Positions 42,808-52,209 of a stretch of 64,000 nt of DNA are shown one piece after another. Under the pieces are notes generated by a model. The model was not told where the DNA came from. It saw nothing but the letters and a program-made list of their open reading frames with translations, and did not search any database. The stretch is taken from contig NZ_CP041969.1 in assembly GCF_014107495.1 (NCBI RefSeq), positions 1,733,001 through 1,797,000 on the forward strand, in the 5' to 3' direction. This stretch comes from Cohnella cholangitidis. GTDB lineage: Bacteria > Bacillota > Bacilli > Paenibacillales > Paenibacillaceae. The translations under genes were made by a program, and so were the position numbers. The stretch's first letter is position 1. Each line of letters starts with the position of its first letter.

Positions 42808-44139
42808 TTATTCGCTTAAGAGAGCCGTCATTTGTTGGGCCGCATCGTTCAGCGCTTCCGTCGCCGTCCGATCTCCGCGAATCGCCTTCTCGAAGCTGAG
42901 GTTGAAGATCGTCTCCATCTCTCCCCATTGCGGAATCGGAGTACGGGGCAATGCGGTATTCAATTGTTCGATGAAAGGCGCGATATACGGATTTTTGGTC
43001 GTATCGATCGCATTGGCCGCGTTCTTGTTCGTCGGGACCATTCCCGCTTCGACCATGATTTGCTGCGGCTCCTCGCCCAACATCCACTTCATGAAAGTCC
43101 AAGCTTCTTCCGGATGTTTGGAATTGGAGAAGGAGACGAGATCTTCTCCGCCGACGACGGAGCGGCTGCCCCCCGGCCCGGACGGCAACAAAGCGCGAAC
43201 CGTTTTCTCGATCGGATTGAATTTGTTTTCCGCGTCTCCGAGCAGAATGCTGAAGAACCAAGGACCGTCGTCTATCATCATATATTGGCCGGATTTGAGT
43301 CCGTCCCACGATCCGGGCTCCCCGCCCAATAACGCTGGGATAACGAGCCCTTCCTCGTTCCAGCTGATTATCGTCTCCAATGCCTGAATGCTGGCCTGGC
43401 TGTTCAAGTAACCGTCTACCTTCGTATAATCCTCGTTCGTCACCTGTCCGCCCAAGCTCCAGAAGTAAGGCAGCAGACCCCAAGCATGAATACCGGAAAT
43501 CCCTATTCCTTGTTTGTTATTTCCCTTCAGCGCACGCGCGGCTTGAACGAGTTCTTCCATCGTGGCGGGCGCATGGTCGAGACCGGCTTCCTTCAGCGTA
43601 TCGGCATTGTAGACGGCGATCTTCGTATTCGTGTTCAGAGGTACGCCGTAATAATCTCCCTTATAAAAATTCGTCTGCATGGGACTCTCGAATACGCTCG
43701 CTTTCACGTCGTCGAAGCCGGGTAGATCGTTCAGCTTCTTAAGGGCTCCCTTGGAAGCGAGCTCCGGCACCCAGATGATGTCCATCCGCATCAGATCCGG
43801 CGCGGCATCGCCCGCGACCGCGGCGATAACCTGATCCTTCAATCCTTCATACGGCATCCGGGTCAGCTTCAGCTTAATGTTCGGATACGCCGATTCGAAC
43901 ATCGGTTTGATTTTCTCGACGAGCACCTTCTCTTCGGAATCGGAATACGTGTGCCAATATTCGATCTCGACCTGCTCCTCCGCGCTTGGCGACTTCTCCT
44001 CCGACGACTTCGCCGAACTCTCCGCCGGCTTCGCCGAACTCGCGTTTCCGCCCGAACTCTCCTCGCTATTGCCTCCGCTGCATGCCGCCAGTACGAATAC
44101 GAGCGCCAAGGCCACTAAACAGGATAATTGCCTTCTCAT
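42808..44139 (-). CDS. Sugar-binding lipoprotein of ABC importer III
   Basis: A 443-residue solute-binding lipoprotein with lipobox VLAAC ('MRRQLSCLVALALVFVLAACSGG'), a Ser/Glu/Ala linker (about 20-55) and the SBP fold: 'VEIEYWHTYSDSEEKVLVEKIKPMFESAYPNIKLKL', 'PDLMRMDIIWVPELASKGALKKLNDLPGF', 'PLNTNTKIAVYNADTLKEAGLDHAPATMEELV' and 'EEAWTFMKWMLGEEPQQIMVEAGMVPTNK'. The ATG at 44139 starts the signal peptide and has GGGGGGAAA 7 bases upstream; longer in-frame starts lack both. It is paralogous to the protein at 36141. First gene of importer III. Confidence 0.93.
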   Translation of the reverse strand: MRRQLSCLVALALVFVLAACSGGNSEESSGGNASSAKPAESSAKSSEEKSPSAEEQVEIEYWHTYSDSEEKVLVEKIKPMFESAYPNIKLKLTRMPYEGLKDQVIAAVAGDAAPDLMRMDIIWVPELASKGALKKLNDLPGFDDVKASVFESPMQTNFYKGDYYGVPLNTNTKIAVYNADTLKEAGLDHAPATMEELVQAARALKGNNKQGIGISGIHAWGLLPYFWSLGGQVTNEDYTKVDGYLNSQASIQALETIISWNEEGLVIPALLGGEPGSWDGLKSGQYMMIDDGPWFFSILLGDAENKFNPIEKTVRALLPSGPGGSRSVVGGEDLVSFSNSKHPEEAWTFMKWMLGEEPQQIMVEAGMVPTNKNAANAIDTTKNPYIAPFIEQLNTALPRTPIPQWGEMETIFNLSFEKAIRGDRTATEALNDAAQQMTALLSE

Positions 44140-44280
44140 CGGCCTGTTTCCCCCCATAACGTGGATTTGCTTTCGTTTCGTCTTCATTATGGAAGGAATT
44201 CCGTCGTCAAGTAACCGCTTACAGTCCGCAAATGGAGGAGATCCTTCCTGCATTGATCGTTCATCGCGGCCCTAGAAACT

Positions 44281-44330
44281 AAAAAGGTGTCAAACCTTCC
44301 GATTACCTTTCGGAAGGTTCGACACCTTTC
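44281..44330 (-). terminator. Terminator after the Gfo/Idh/MocA gene
   Basis: AAAGGTGTC-AACCTTCCG pairs almost perfectly with CGGAAGGTT-GACACCTTT (44283-44329). On the minus strand it is followed by TTTTTAG. Confidence 0.85.
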
Positions 44331-44351
44331 AGGCGTTCATTGCCGACGGTC

Positions 44352-44377
44352 TGCCAAGGCAAAAAAGTGCCTTGGCT
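44352..44377 (+). repeat. Short hairpin element, copy 2
   Basis: GCCAAGGC-A6-GTGCCTTGGC, a hairpin nearly identical to that at 9784-9809. A palindrome CGCTCGCGAGCG and a further CCAAGG copy follow within 40 bases. Function unknown. Confidence 0.4.
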
Positions 44378-44435
44378 GCGCTCGCGAGCGGTTGTGGCGC
44401 ATGCCAAGGTACTAGTAGTCACTGTGTTCCTGCGC

Positions 44436-45509
44436 TCACACGTCTTCAACCTTTATGATCGCGCCGCTCCGGTGCGCTTGAACAACGGCCTCCAACAGCA
44501 ACTGATTCCGATACCCGTCCTCCAAAGTAGCGAACTCAGGATTCGCCTCCCGTTCTCCGCGAATACGCGAAGCGAATTCGCGCCATGGATTCAAGCCTTC
44601 TTGCTCAGGCACCTCGATCGTCTCGGTGACCGTACCGCTTCCGTCTTCCCTTGGATACGTCCAGACGGCTTGCCGATCGTTGAGCGTGCTGACATGAAGC
44701 GTCCCCGCTTCCCCGTACAAGGTGATCTCATGTTGATTGCCGCAGCCGAGCGCGTTGCGCGACGTCTGGAACACGCCGACGGAGCCGTTCTCGAACCCGG
44801 CGTTGAAGCAAGCAAAGTCGTCAACGAGAACGGTGACGGCCTCGCCCGTCCGCGGATGCGCGCGTTCCGGCACGATCGTCTGCAGCATCGCTTGCAAGCG
44901 CTCCATGCGCGAACCCGTCAAGTATTCGGCGATGTCTATCATGTGCGAACCCAGATCCCCTAATACGCCAGTTCCCGTGACCGCCTCGTCGAAGCGCCAC
45001 AGGAACGGGGTGTTTTTGACCGTTGATCCCCAATCTTGCATGTATTGCACGAACAGATGGTTGATCCTGCCAAGCTTGCCTTCCTTAACGAACTTCCTCG
45101 CGAGCTGAAAAGCGGGTCCGTTGCGGTAAGAAAAGTTGATGAGGATTGGAATCGGACAAGCGCGGTACAAGGCCAACACCTCCGCCGCTTCCTCAAGCGT
45201 CCTGGTCAACGGCTTCTCCGCGAACAACGGCTTTCCCGCTTCCATGCAGGCTTTAAGGACGACGGCATGGGAATCGTTCGGCGTGACGGAGACGATCCCT
45301 TCCACCGATGGATCGTTAATCAGCGATTCAATCGACGCGTACCGTTTCCCTTCGGGTATTTCCAACAGCGCGCCGACTTCCACCAGCGCTTGGGGACTGA
45401 CGTCGCACAGGGCGGCAATCCGTACGCCCTCTACTTCTCCGAGCTTTTCAATATGATAGCGCGACATTCCCCCGAGCCCTATAATTCCAATGCCGACTGT
45501 TCTGTCCAT
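44436..45509 (-). CDS. Gfo/Idh/MocA family oxidoreductase
   Basis: A 357-residue NAD(P)-dependent sugar or inositol dehydrogenase-type protein. The Rossmann N-terminus reads 'VGIGIIGLGGMSRYHIEKLGEVEGVRIAALCDVS' (GxGxxG), followed by 'VEGIVSVTPNDSHAVVLKACMEAGKPLFAEKPLTRTLEEAAEV' with the conserved EKP motif. The C-terminal alpha/beta domain contains 'GDLGSHMIDIAEYLTG' (catalytic-region Asp/His). The substrate is unknown; it probably acts on a sugar taken up by importer III or IV. ATG at 45509 has AAGGAAGG 7 bases upstream; an in-frame ATG at 45554 has no site. Single gene with a terminator. Confidence 0.93.
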   Translation of the reverse strand: MDRTVGIGIIGLGGMSRYHIEKLGEVEGVRIAALCDVSPQALVEVGALLEIPEGKRYASIESLINDPSVEGIVSVTPNDSHAVVLKACMEAGKPLFAEKPLTRTLEEAAEVLALYRACPIPILINFSYRNGPAFQLARKFVKEGKLGRINHLFVQYMQDWGSTVKNTPFLWRFDEAVTGTGVLGDLGSHMIDIAEYLTGSRMERLQAMLQTIVPERAHPRTGEAVTVLVDDFACFNAGFENGSVGVFQTSRNALGCGNQHEITLYGEAGTLHVSTLNDRQAVWTYPREDGSGTVTETIEVPEQEGLNPWREFASRIRGEREANPEFATLEDGYRNQLLLEAVVQAHRSGAIIKVEDV

Positions 45510-45726
45510 TCCGTTACCTTCCTTCTTTGCGAGTCTATTGTATTCGATTCGCAACCGAAAGCGGGAATCCTTCTAACATGAAGTAACATCTGAATATATT
45601 CCACTTCGAGGAACAATCTCCACAGGATCCATCATTCCTTCCCAGTCAATGCTCATCTCGTCTGGTGAAGATACCGCTTGATTAGGCTTTGCGAATAAAC
45701 CGCATCGCGATCGCCGCGCAAAACCT

Positions 45727-45762
45727 GAAAGAAGCCCAAGATGATCTCATCTTGAGCTTCTC
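45727..45762 (-). terminator. Terminator after the small membrane protein
   Basis: GAAGCTCAAGATGA on the minus strand pairs with TCATCTTGGGCTTC around a 2-base loop (45730-45760), followed by TTTC. The 220 bases between here and 45510 hold no gene that I can see. Confidence 0.7.
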
Positions 45763-45771
45763 GTGAGGGTA

Positions 45772-46119
45772 TTACCTTTGATTCGCTGCCACGCCTGCCG
45801 CTTTTTTCTTTCTAACTAATTCTCTATGCCCTGCGTAACTCATCAGCGTGAAAATGAGCCCTATTACCGCAAACGCGATATGGCTTGAATCTACTCCCAG
45901 CCCCGTAACCAAAGCTAACAGCGAAGAAATCAATAGAAACACCACTGCCGTTCTAGGCATCGTGAACACGAAGGAGAAAGCTATTGATTGAAAGAACAAG
46001 ATGATCTTGGCCATCGCATTCAGAATTTCTCCGTTCTCCGCGGTCACTTCGACCGTTAACGCCTGGTACCACATAAAAATAAGATACAAAGCAAGCAATA
46101 GTCCTGTTGCCACTCTCAT
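45772..46119 (-). CDS. Small four-helix membrane protein
   Basis: A 115-residue integral membrane protein with hydrophobic helices at about residues 4-22, 36-55, 57-76 and 79-96 and a basic C-terminal tail (HRELVRKKKAAGV). No family recognised. AGGGGAA lies 11 bases before the ATG at 46119. It has its own terminator, and nothing links it to the sugar genes around it. Confidence 0.72.
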   Translation of the reverse strand: MRVATGLLLALYLIFMWYQALTVEVTAENGEILNAMAKIILFFQSIAFSFVFTMPRTAVVFLLISSLLALVTGLGVDSSHIAFAVIGLIFTLMSYAGHRELVRKKKAAGVAANQR

Positions 46120-46223
46120 TTTTACAAAGTTCCCCTCTATTTTGTGATCAAGGAAATATTTCCAACGGTTATTGTATCATGATAGATGAGATGTGCAATC
46201 CAATATTTGGAACTATGTGGATA

Positions 46224-46260
46224 CGAAGAAAACCCGAATCGGCGCTCCGGGTTTTCTTCG
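46224..46260 (-). terminator. Terminator after the GH2 gene
   Basis: CGAAGAAAACCCG (46224-46236) pairs perfectly with CGGGTTTTCTTCG (46248-46260). It can act on both strands; the nearest convergent-free use is the GH2 transcript on the minus strand. Confidence 0.8.
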
Positions 46261-46318
46261 TATTTGCCTATTTTCTTACTGTCGCCACACAGAGAGCTTG
46301 CGCGCCCCCTCTTCAGGT

Positions 46319-49051
46319 CTAGCGCTTAGCTTTAGCTTTCGAAAGTAACGAATCGACGATCCGCGTAGCGATCGGATGCGTTCCATAGTTGTTCTTCAAC
46401 TTCCAAGTCGTCACGGTTAGGCTGCCTTGCGCGCTCTGCTGAACGAGGAACGAGCCTCCCGCCTGTCCGATCCATCCTTGGAAATACCCGGAGACGATCT
46501 CGCTCGACTCCGTAATGCTCTCATTGCCGAACATATAGACGACCCGACCGATCGTTCCGCCTAATTTGTTGTAGTTGCTGAAAGGAATAATGAAGTCCGG
46601 GAACAGCCCGTCCATCTCCCAGCCCATCTCATGACGGAGAGGGACATCGGGGAAGAAGGACGGATCGACGTAATTAAAGGAAGATGTACGATCCCAGCTC
46701 TCTCCCCGTACAAGTTCGCGGAAAGTAAATTGCCCCTTATCGGATAGGCCGTCGCCTTCTTCCGCCAAGAACACCACATGTCCGCCGTTCCGGTAATATT
46801 CCAGCACCGAATTATCCAATACGGACGTCACGACAACATCCGAAGTAGAAAGTTCATCGGTCAACGCCCTGCCGTTCGCTTCAAGCCGGGAAGCGAAATC
46901 GGCACCCATTCGGTATGCGCACACCTTAACGCTGTCGGATTGGCTTCTCGGCGTAAACGTCAACTCTTCTTCGTTGCGCGCCGCGAATTCCCCATCTAGT
47001 TCAACCGATAGTTTCAACGTATAGAACGCGGATTGGCCAACCTGCGGAACGGTGAACCGAATCGCTTGCGACTTTCTGACGTGCGCGGACTTTCCTTCAT
47101 TCAGCGGAATGCTGCCCGTTAAATCCGTACCTTCGATCTCCCAATTCAGAACGCCTTGAAGGGGACGAAGATCGTGATTGGAGATGACGATATCCCATGC
47201 CTGCGACTCTCCGCTCCAGACGTTCCGATTGACTCCGTCGGCCATGACGACCAGGCTTCCGTTGAAATCCGCGGCCCGTTCCATGCCTAACTTCAAGCTT
47301 CTCGTGTAATCCATCCAGCCGTTCGTTTCCCATTCGATATCCGTAAACTCGGTCACGACGTATCCGTTAATCTGCGGACGCTTGCGCATCTCTTCGATCA
47401 GGGATTTGACCGCTCTGAACATTCTCCGCTGGGAATGGACCGACAGGTTCTCCAAATCGCCGAACACCCGGTCCAATTGATATTTCTCGAAATTCCGATA
47501 AGCCGTCAGAGGCATCTTAAAGTCCTCGCGGTGCGTATCGTCGCCGAGGTTCGCGAACCAAGACGGCTCGCCTTCGTAAAACTCCAGCAGCTTCTTCACG
47601 CTGGGAAGTCCCCATACCCCGAACTCGGATACAATAATCGGTTCTCCCTTAGGCGCGTACCCCGTCACGTAATTTTGCTCCGGATGGCCCGCCATATACT
47701 GATCGATATCGGACTTCCACTCCTGAATCTGTTCCGGCACGACGAAATAGCGGTGATAGTCGTTAATGTCCGTCTTCACGTGAATCCAACCGGAATTGTC
47801 GCAGATCAGCCGGGTAGGATCCAATTGCTTGATTTCATCGTACAGCGCTATGACGTGCTCTTGCTTCTCCGCGTCGTTCGCCAAATCCCATTCCAAGCCC
47901 CACTCTTCGTTATATAACGACCAAATCAGAATGGACGGATGGTTAAAATCGCGTTCGATCATGCCTACCAGCTCGTCGTGGAATCTTGTGCGGCTTTGCG
48001 CCGACCACTTCACGACGTTAGGCGGCTCCGCCCAGATCAGCATGCCCATTCGATCCGCCCAATAGAGATAACGAGGGATTTCGATCTTAATATGCTTGCG
48101 CAGCAGATTAAATCCCATTTCTTTGCCGAGTCGAATTTCGTTCCGGATCCATTCGTCCGATGGAGCGATGAAGATCGTATCCGGATAGAATGCTTGGTCT
48201 AACGCCCCGCGAACGAAGAGCGGCTGACGGTTAAGATATAATTGCCCGTCGGCAAACTCGATTTTCCTCATTCCGAAATAAGTGCTGTATTCGTCCAAGA
48301 CAACGCCGCTGCCGCTATCTTTTATTTTAATGATCAGATCGTATAAATGAGGAATATCCGGCGACCATAGAATGGCGTCTTTAAGAGGGATGGCGCGTTG
48401 CATCCGACCGTCCGTCAGTGCCTCTTCCTCAACGGCGAGAGGGAGCTCCGGATTCAGGTGGTCCGTAATGAAATATTCGACGACATAAGATTTTTGCAAC
48501 GGACCGGAAACCGTCAACCGGACCTCCGCAATTTCCTTATCAATGTCAGGCAAGACATAGGCTCGTTGAATATAGCATTCCGAACGTAACTCCAACGACA
48601 CTTCTTGCCAGATTCCGCTAATGCGCGTATACCAACTGCCTTGCTTGCCGATCGGGATTTCCGCGTTGTCCTGCGGATCGAATACCCTGACGGTCAATCG
48701 ATTCGTTCCATTCGGATTGAAAGCTTTGGTAATCTCGAATTCAAAAGGCGTAAACCCGCCTTCATGCTCCCCGATATACGTTCCGTTCAACCAAACCCTC
48801 GCTTGGAAATCGACCGCGCCGAACGTCAGATACAAATTCCGCCCCGCTGGGATCTCGACCCCGTCGAATGATTTCTCGTACCAAGCGGTACCGCAATAGT
48901 GCACGTGCTCGTCTTCTCTTTGCCAAATATGCGGAACTTCGACTTCCCGGGATTCCGCTAATGCGCTCGCGTACCAAGCTTGTCTCTCTCCGTGATCGTT
49001 ACGGTCGATCCTAAAACTCCATGCTCCGTTTAAACTCTGTTTCTCTCTCAT
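46319..49051 (-). CDS. Glycoside hydrolase family 2 (beta-galactosidase/beta-glucuronidase type)
   Basis: A 910-residue cytosolic glycosidase. A GH2 sugar-binding jelly roll (about 1-170: 'LNGAWSFRID', 'GRNLYLTFGAVDFQARVWLNGTYIGEHEGGFTPFEFEIT') and an immunoglobulin-like domain (170-270) precede the TIM barrel (270-600). The acid/base Glu is in 'HPSILIWSLYNEEWG' and the nucleophile Glu in 'PIIVSEFGVWG'. About 300 further residues form extra beta domains and a GATase-like segment ('GGHVVFLAEEGDGL'). The bond cleaved cannot be fixed from sequence alone. It lies 12 bases after the importer IV permease gene, so it probably breaks down the imported sugar. Confidence 0.93.
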   Translation of the reverse strand: MREKQSLNGAWSFRIDRNDHGERQAWYASALAESREVEVPHIWQREDEHVHYCGTAWYEKSFDGVEIPAGRNLYLTFGAVDFQARVWLNGTYIGEHEGGFTPFEFEITKAFNPNGTNRLTVRVFDPQDNAEIPIGKQGSWYTRISGIWQEVSLELRSECYIQRAYVLPDIDKEIAEVRLTVSGPLQKSYVVEYFITDHLNPELPLAVEEEALTDGRMQRAIPLKDAILWSPDIPHLYDLIIKIKDSGSGVVLDEYSTYFGMRKIEFADGQLYLNRQPLFVRGALDQAFYPDTIFIAPSDEWIRNEIRLGKEMGFNLLRKHIKIEIPRYLYWADRMGMLIWAEPPNVVKWSAQSRTRFHDELVGMIERDFNHPSILIWSLYNEEWGLEWDLANDAEKQEHVIALYDEIKQLDPTRLICDNSGWIHVKTDINDYHRYFVVPEQIQEWKSDIDQYMAGHPEQNYVTGYAPKGEPIIVSEFGVWGLPSVKKLLEFYEGEPSWFANLGDDTHREDFKMPLTAYRNFEKYQLDRVFGDLENLSVHSQRRMFRAVKSLIEEMRKRPQINGYVVTEFTDIEWETNGWMDYTRSLKLGMERAADFNGSLVVMADGVNRNVWSGESQAWDIVISNHDLRPLQGVLNWEIEGTDLTGSIPLNEGKSAHVRKSQAIRFTVPQVGQSAFYTLKLSVELDGEFAARNEEELTFTPRSQSDSVKVCAYRMGADFASRLEANGRALTDELSTSDVVVTSVLDNSVLEYYRNGGHVVFLAEEGDGLSDKGQFTFRELVRGESWDRTSSFNYVDPSFFPDVPLRHEMGWEMDGLFPDFIIPFSNYNKLGGTIGRVVYMFGNESITESSEIVSGYFQGWIGQAGGSFLVQQSAQGSLTVTTWKLKNNYGTHPIATRIVDSLLSKAKAKR

Positions 49052-49063
49052 GCTTCTCCCCCA

Positions 49064-49906
49064 TTACTTGATGCCTGTCATTGAGATACCCTTGATGATA
49101 TGGCGTTGAAATAGCAGGAACACAAGCAACGCCGGAAGGCTTGCCAATACGTTCGATGCCATAGGAACCGCCAGGTCGGTTGCGAAAATACTTTGGAAGG
49201 TCGGTATGCCTACGGGAAGCGTCATCATTGAATTGTCTTGCGCCACGAGCATCGGCCACAGCAGGTTGTTCCAAGATTGTATGAAAATAAAAATGCTCAC
49301 CGCGGCCATGGAGCTGCGCGATAACGGCCAAATCATTTTCCACCAAATTCTGAACATGCCGGCGCCGTCTATCTTCGCGGCTTCCAACAGTTCTCCCGGC
49401 AACTGATCGATGAATTGCTTAAGAATGAGGAAGGCAAGCGGAAGCATCATGCCCGGCCAGATCAGCGCGCTGTAGCTGTTGGACCAGCCCATTGCCGTAA
49501 CCATCTCGAACAGCGGAACGACGATCGATTCCACCGGCACCATCATCCCCATCAAGATGACGGCAAAGATGATCGTCTTGCCCTTAAACTGAATTCGCGA
49601 CACGGCGAACGCGGCCCACGAGCTGAATACGACGGTAACCGCCGTCTGCACGACGCCGACGATAACGCTGTTCAACGTCCATCTCCACATCATCGCCGTC
49701 CCGTCCGGCTTTAGAACTTTCGCGAAGCTATCCAGGGAGAACGGCGAATTGAATAACTTGCTTAACACCGTTACCGTAGAGCCGGGCTGCTTGAACGCGG
49801 AGATAAGCATCCAGAGCAAGGGAGCGATCATCAGCAGAGCTAACGCGTAGCTGAACAAATACGCCCCTAATCTTACGCCGTTTATTCTAGGTTTCGTATG
49901 ACTCAA
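49064..49906 (-). CDS. Sugar ABC transporter permease, MalG type (importer IV)
   Basis: A 280-residue permease with six helices, the first 'LGAYLFSYALALLMIAPLLWMLISAF' (about 11-36). The EAA loop is 'ELLEAAKIDGAGMFRIWWKMIWPLSRSSMAAVSIF' (about 170-204), and the C-terminal 'LVFLLFQRHIIKGISMTGIK' is characteristic of the family. It starts at TTG, with GAGGTGA 6 bases upstream, 17 bases after the MalF-type gene, and is followed 12 bases later by the GH2 gene. Confidence 0.94.
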   Translation of the reverse strand: MSHTKPRINGVRLGAYLFSYALALLMIAPLLWMLISAFKQPGSTVTVLSKLFNSPFSLDSFAKVLKPDGTAMMWRWTLNSVIVGVVQTAVTVVFSSWAAFAVSRIQFKGKTIIFAVILMGMMVPVESIVVPLFEMVTAMGWSNSYSALIWPGMMLPLAFLILKQFIDQLPGELLEAAKIDGAGMFRIWWKMIWPLSRSSMAAVSIFIFIQSWNNLLWPMLVAQDNSMMTLPVGIPTFQSIFATDLAVPMASNVLASLPALLVFLLFQRHIIKGISMTGIK

Positions 49907-49923
49907 CTTGATTCACCTCTTGT

Positions 49924-50808
49924 TTATTTCTTGCTCATGAGCAGCTTGAATTGAACCAAAGAGATCAGGGCGATCGTCAAGAACAGAACGAACGATACCG
50001 CGGAAGCGTAACCCGAATCCCATTGCCGGAAGGCGATTTGATAAATATAGTGAACGAGCGGCGTCGTGGAAGTTCCAGGCCCGCCTTTCGTAATGAGCCA
50101 GGTTTGACCGAAGAGCTTAAACGAGTTGATCGTCTGCAGGATAATGACTAACGTCGTAACCCCTTTCAGCGATGGCATCGTAATATAGCGGAATTTCGCC
50201 CACCGGTTGGCTCCGTCGATATCCGCCGCCTCGTACAAGTCCTCGGGAATTTCTTGCAATCCTGCAAGGAACATAATCATATTGAATCCTACCGTCCACC
50301 AGATCGTCGCGATCAAGATGGACAGCCAACCCATTCCCCAGCTTCCGAAGAAAGAAAATCCCATCGTAGTGCCGAACGAACTTAGCGTTTCCGCGATTAA
50401 TCCCGTACGGGACTGCAAAATAAATACCCAAATGCTCCCCATAACGGACACGGACAGCATAAACGGCATAAAATAAGCGGTTCTAAGCAGCGTCGTTCCT
50501 CTAAGCTTCATATTGACCAGCAACGCCATCGCCAGGCCCAGAATGACGATCGAAGGCGTAGAGATCAAGATAAAGTACAACGTATTCCAAAAAGAACTCC
50601 AAAACTTATCGTCATCCAGCATATATCGATAGTTATCCAGACCGACAAAGGTTTTCGGAGCCCCTAAAGTGCCCGTGGTTAAGCTTGTCGTAAATCCTTT
50701 AATGATCGGATAAATCCAGAACCACAAATAAATAATCATGAAAGGAGCCAAAAAAGCCAGCGCGGTCAAGTAATTTTTCAGGATGAATGGGCTTTTGGAT
50801 TGCTTCAA
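49924..50808 (-). CDS. Sugar ABC transporter permease, MalF type (importer IV)
   Basis: A 294-residue permease. TM1 is 'YLTALAFLAPFMIIYLWFWIYPII' (about 12-36), followed by 'GLDNYRYMLDDDKFWSSFWNTLYFILIS'. The EAA loop is 'DLYEAADIDGANRWAKFRYITMPSLKGVTTLV' (about 187-218) and a 'FGQTWLITKGGPGTSTTPLVHYIYQIAF' segment follows. It starts at TTG (50808) with AAGGAG 10 bases upstream. A strong hairpin lies between it and the binding-protein gene. Confidence 0.94.
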   Translation of the reverse strand: MKQSKSPFILKNYLTALAFLAPFMIIYLWFWIYPIIKGFTTSLTTGTLGAPKTFVGLDNYRYMLDDDKFWSSFWNTLYFILISTPSIVILGLAMALLVNMKLRGTTLLRTAYFMPFMLSVSVMGSIWVFILQSRTGLIAETLSSFGTTMGFSFFGSWGMGWLSILIATIWWTVGFNMIMFLAGLQEIPEDLYEAADIDGANRWAKFRYITMPSLKGVTTLVIILQTINSFKLFGQTWLITKGGPGTSTTPLVHYIYQIAFRQWDSGYASAVSFVLFLTIALISLVQFKLLMSKK

Positions 50809-50835
50809 AATGTTCTCACTCCTTCAAACAAAGAC

Positions 50836-50866
50836 GATGCGGGACAACAGTACCCTATCCCGCATC
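50836..50866 (-). other. Intergenic stem-loop after importer IV binding protein
   Basis: GATGCGGGA (50836-50844) pairs perfectly with TCCCGCATC (50858-50866); a second copy of CCCGCATC follows at once, allowing an alternative fold. No U-run. Confidence 0.6.
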
Positions 50867-50883
50867 ATCCCGCATCTCAATGA

Positions 50884-52179
50884 TTATTTGCTCAGCAGTT
50901 TTTCCGCTTTCTCTTGCGCATCTTTCAACCCGTCGTCGATCGATTTGTTGCCGTAGTTGATTTGAACGAGCGATTCAAGAACCGCATCGTTGATAGCGCC
51001 CAATTTCGGCGTATCCGGCATGTACTTCACGTCGTTCATAACGGCCGCGTATCCTGCGCGATATGGCAACGCTTTGTATTCTTCCGTCTCCAATACGGAC
51101 GGCTTGGATGGAACGTGACCCGCTTTGGCCCACATTGCGCCGTTATCCGCTAACCAGTTGGCGAATTTGACGGCGGCTACTTGTTTCGCGCGGTCGTCTT
51201 GTTTAGGAACGATCAGCGTATGGGAATCTCCCCATGCCGCGGGCTGCGAGAACAATTGCGGGAATGGAACGGCAGCAAAGTCCAAGGACGTTTCTTTCTC
51301 GAAGTTGCCTGTCGCCCATACGCCGGTGAACGTAACGGCCGCTTTGGAAGTTTTGAAGATATCGTAGCTATTGTCGCCGATATCCGGAAGCGTTAAGCCT
51401 TCGTCCAGCCATGTTTTCATAAGCTCCATCGCTTTTTTGCCTTCAGGCGTATTGATTGTCGCTTGACCGTCTTTCATGTAAGTTCCGCCTTGTTGTTGGA
51501 CGAGCGCGTACCAAATCCAATACGTGAAAATGTTGTTGCTTCCGATGATCATAGGCGATACGTCTGCCGGCAATTTCTCTTTTAACGTTCTCAGCATTTG
51601 CGTAAAGCCTTCAGCGCCCGGCTCCATCTTGATCGTTCCGTCTTCGTTAAGCAAGCCGGCATCGCCAAGATACTTCTTGTTGTAGTACATGACTACCGCA
51701 TGCGTATCCAGCGGAACCGCCACATGTTGACCGTCGCGGATAACGGAGGTTTCTTGATTTTTGGAATAAGAAGCCCAATCGAGCCCTGCATCCTTAGCCA
51801 ACTCGTCCAGCGGTTCAACCATGCCGGTCGGAATCAGTTCAGCCAAGTGCGATACGTGCGCAACGGCTACATCCGGCGCGGACTTGGCAATAAGAGAAGA
51901 CAGAAGCTTCGGATAGTAGTTCTCCCAGTTGTTGTTCATGAATTCGACTTTGATCTCGCTTTGGGACTCGTTGAATTTCTTGACCATGCCCTCCATGAAT
52001 TCTCCGTCCGATCCGCTGAACGGCACCCAATACTTAAGCTCGATTGCCTTGCCGGTGCCTCCGCCGGCATTTGAAGCGTTTTCATTACTCGGCTGCGAAT
52101 TATTTCCGTTCGAACAACCAGCCAATACGAGTCCGAGAATGAGTGTGAGAATAAGAAGACCATTCAACTTTCTTTTCAT
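50884..52179 (-). CDS. Sugar-binding lipoprotein of ABC importer IV
   Basis: A 431-residue solute-binding lipoprotein with lipobox VLAGC ('MKRKLNGLLILTLILGLVLAGCSNG') and an Asn/Ser/Gly linker. The SBP fold includes 'IELKYWVPFSGSDGEFMEGMVKKFNESQSEIKVEFM', 'MYYNKKYLGDAGLLNEDGTIKM', 'FKTSKAAVTFTGVWATGNFEK' and 'AAVKFANWLADNGAMWAKAGHVPSKPSVLE'. It is the first gene of importer IV, followed by both permeases and a GH2 glycosidase. GGGGGC precedes the ATG. An inverted repeat upstream (52210-52263) is a candidate operator for the ArsR-type regulator at 52450. Confidence 0.93.
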   Translation of the reverse strand: MKRKLNGLLILTLILGLVLAGCSNGNNSQPSNENASNAGGGTGKAIELKYWVPFSGSDGEFMEGMVKKFNESQSEIKVEFMNNNWENYYPKLLSSLIAKSAPDVAVAHVSHLAELIPTGMVEPLDELAKDAGLDWASYSKNQETSVIRDGQHVAVPLDTHAVVMYYNKKYLGDAGLLNEDGTIKMEPGAEGFTQMLRTLKEKLPADVSPMIIGSNNIFTYWIWYALVQQQGGTYMKDGQATINTPEGKKAMELMKTWLDEGLTLPDIGDNSYDIFKTSKAAVTFTGVWATGNFEKETSLDFAAVPFPQLFSQPAAWGDSHTLIVPKQDDRAKQVAAVKFANWLADNGAMWAKAGHVPSKPSVLETEEYKALPYRAGYAAVMNDVKYMPDTPKLGAINDAVLESLVQINYGNKSIDDGLKDAQEKAEKLLSK

Positions 52180-52209
52180 ACTTTTGCCCCCTAAGTCATG
52201 AATATGTGA

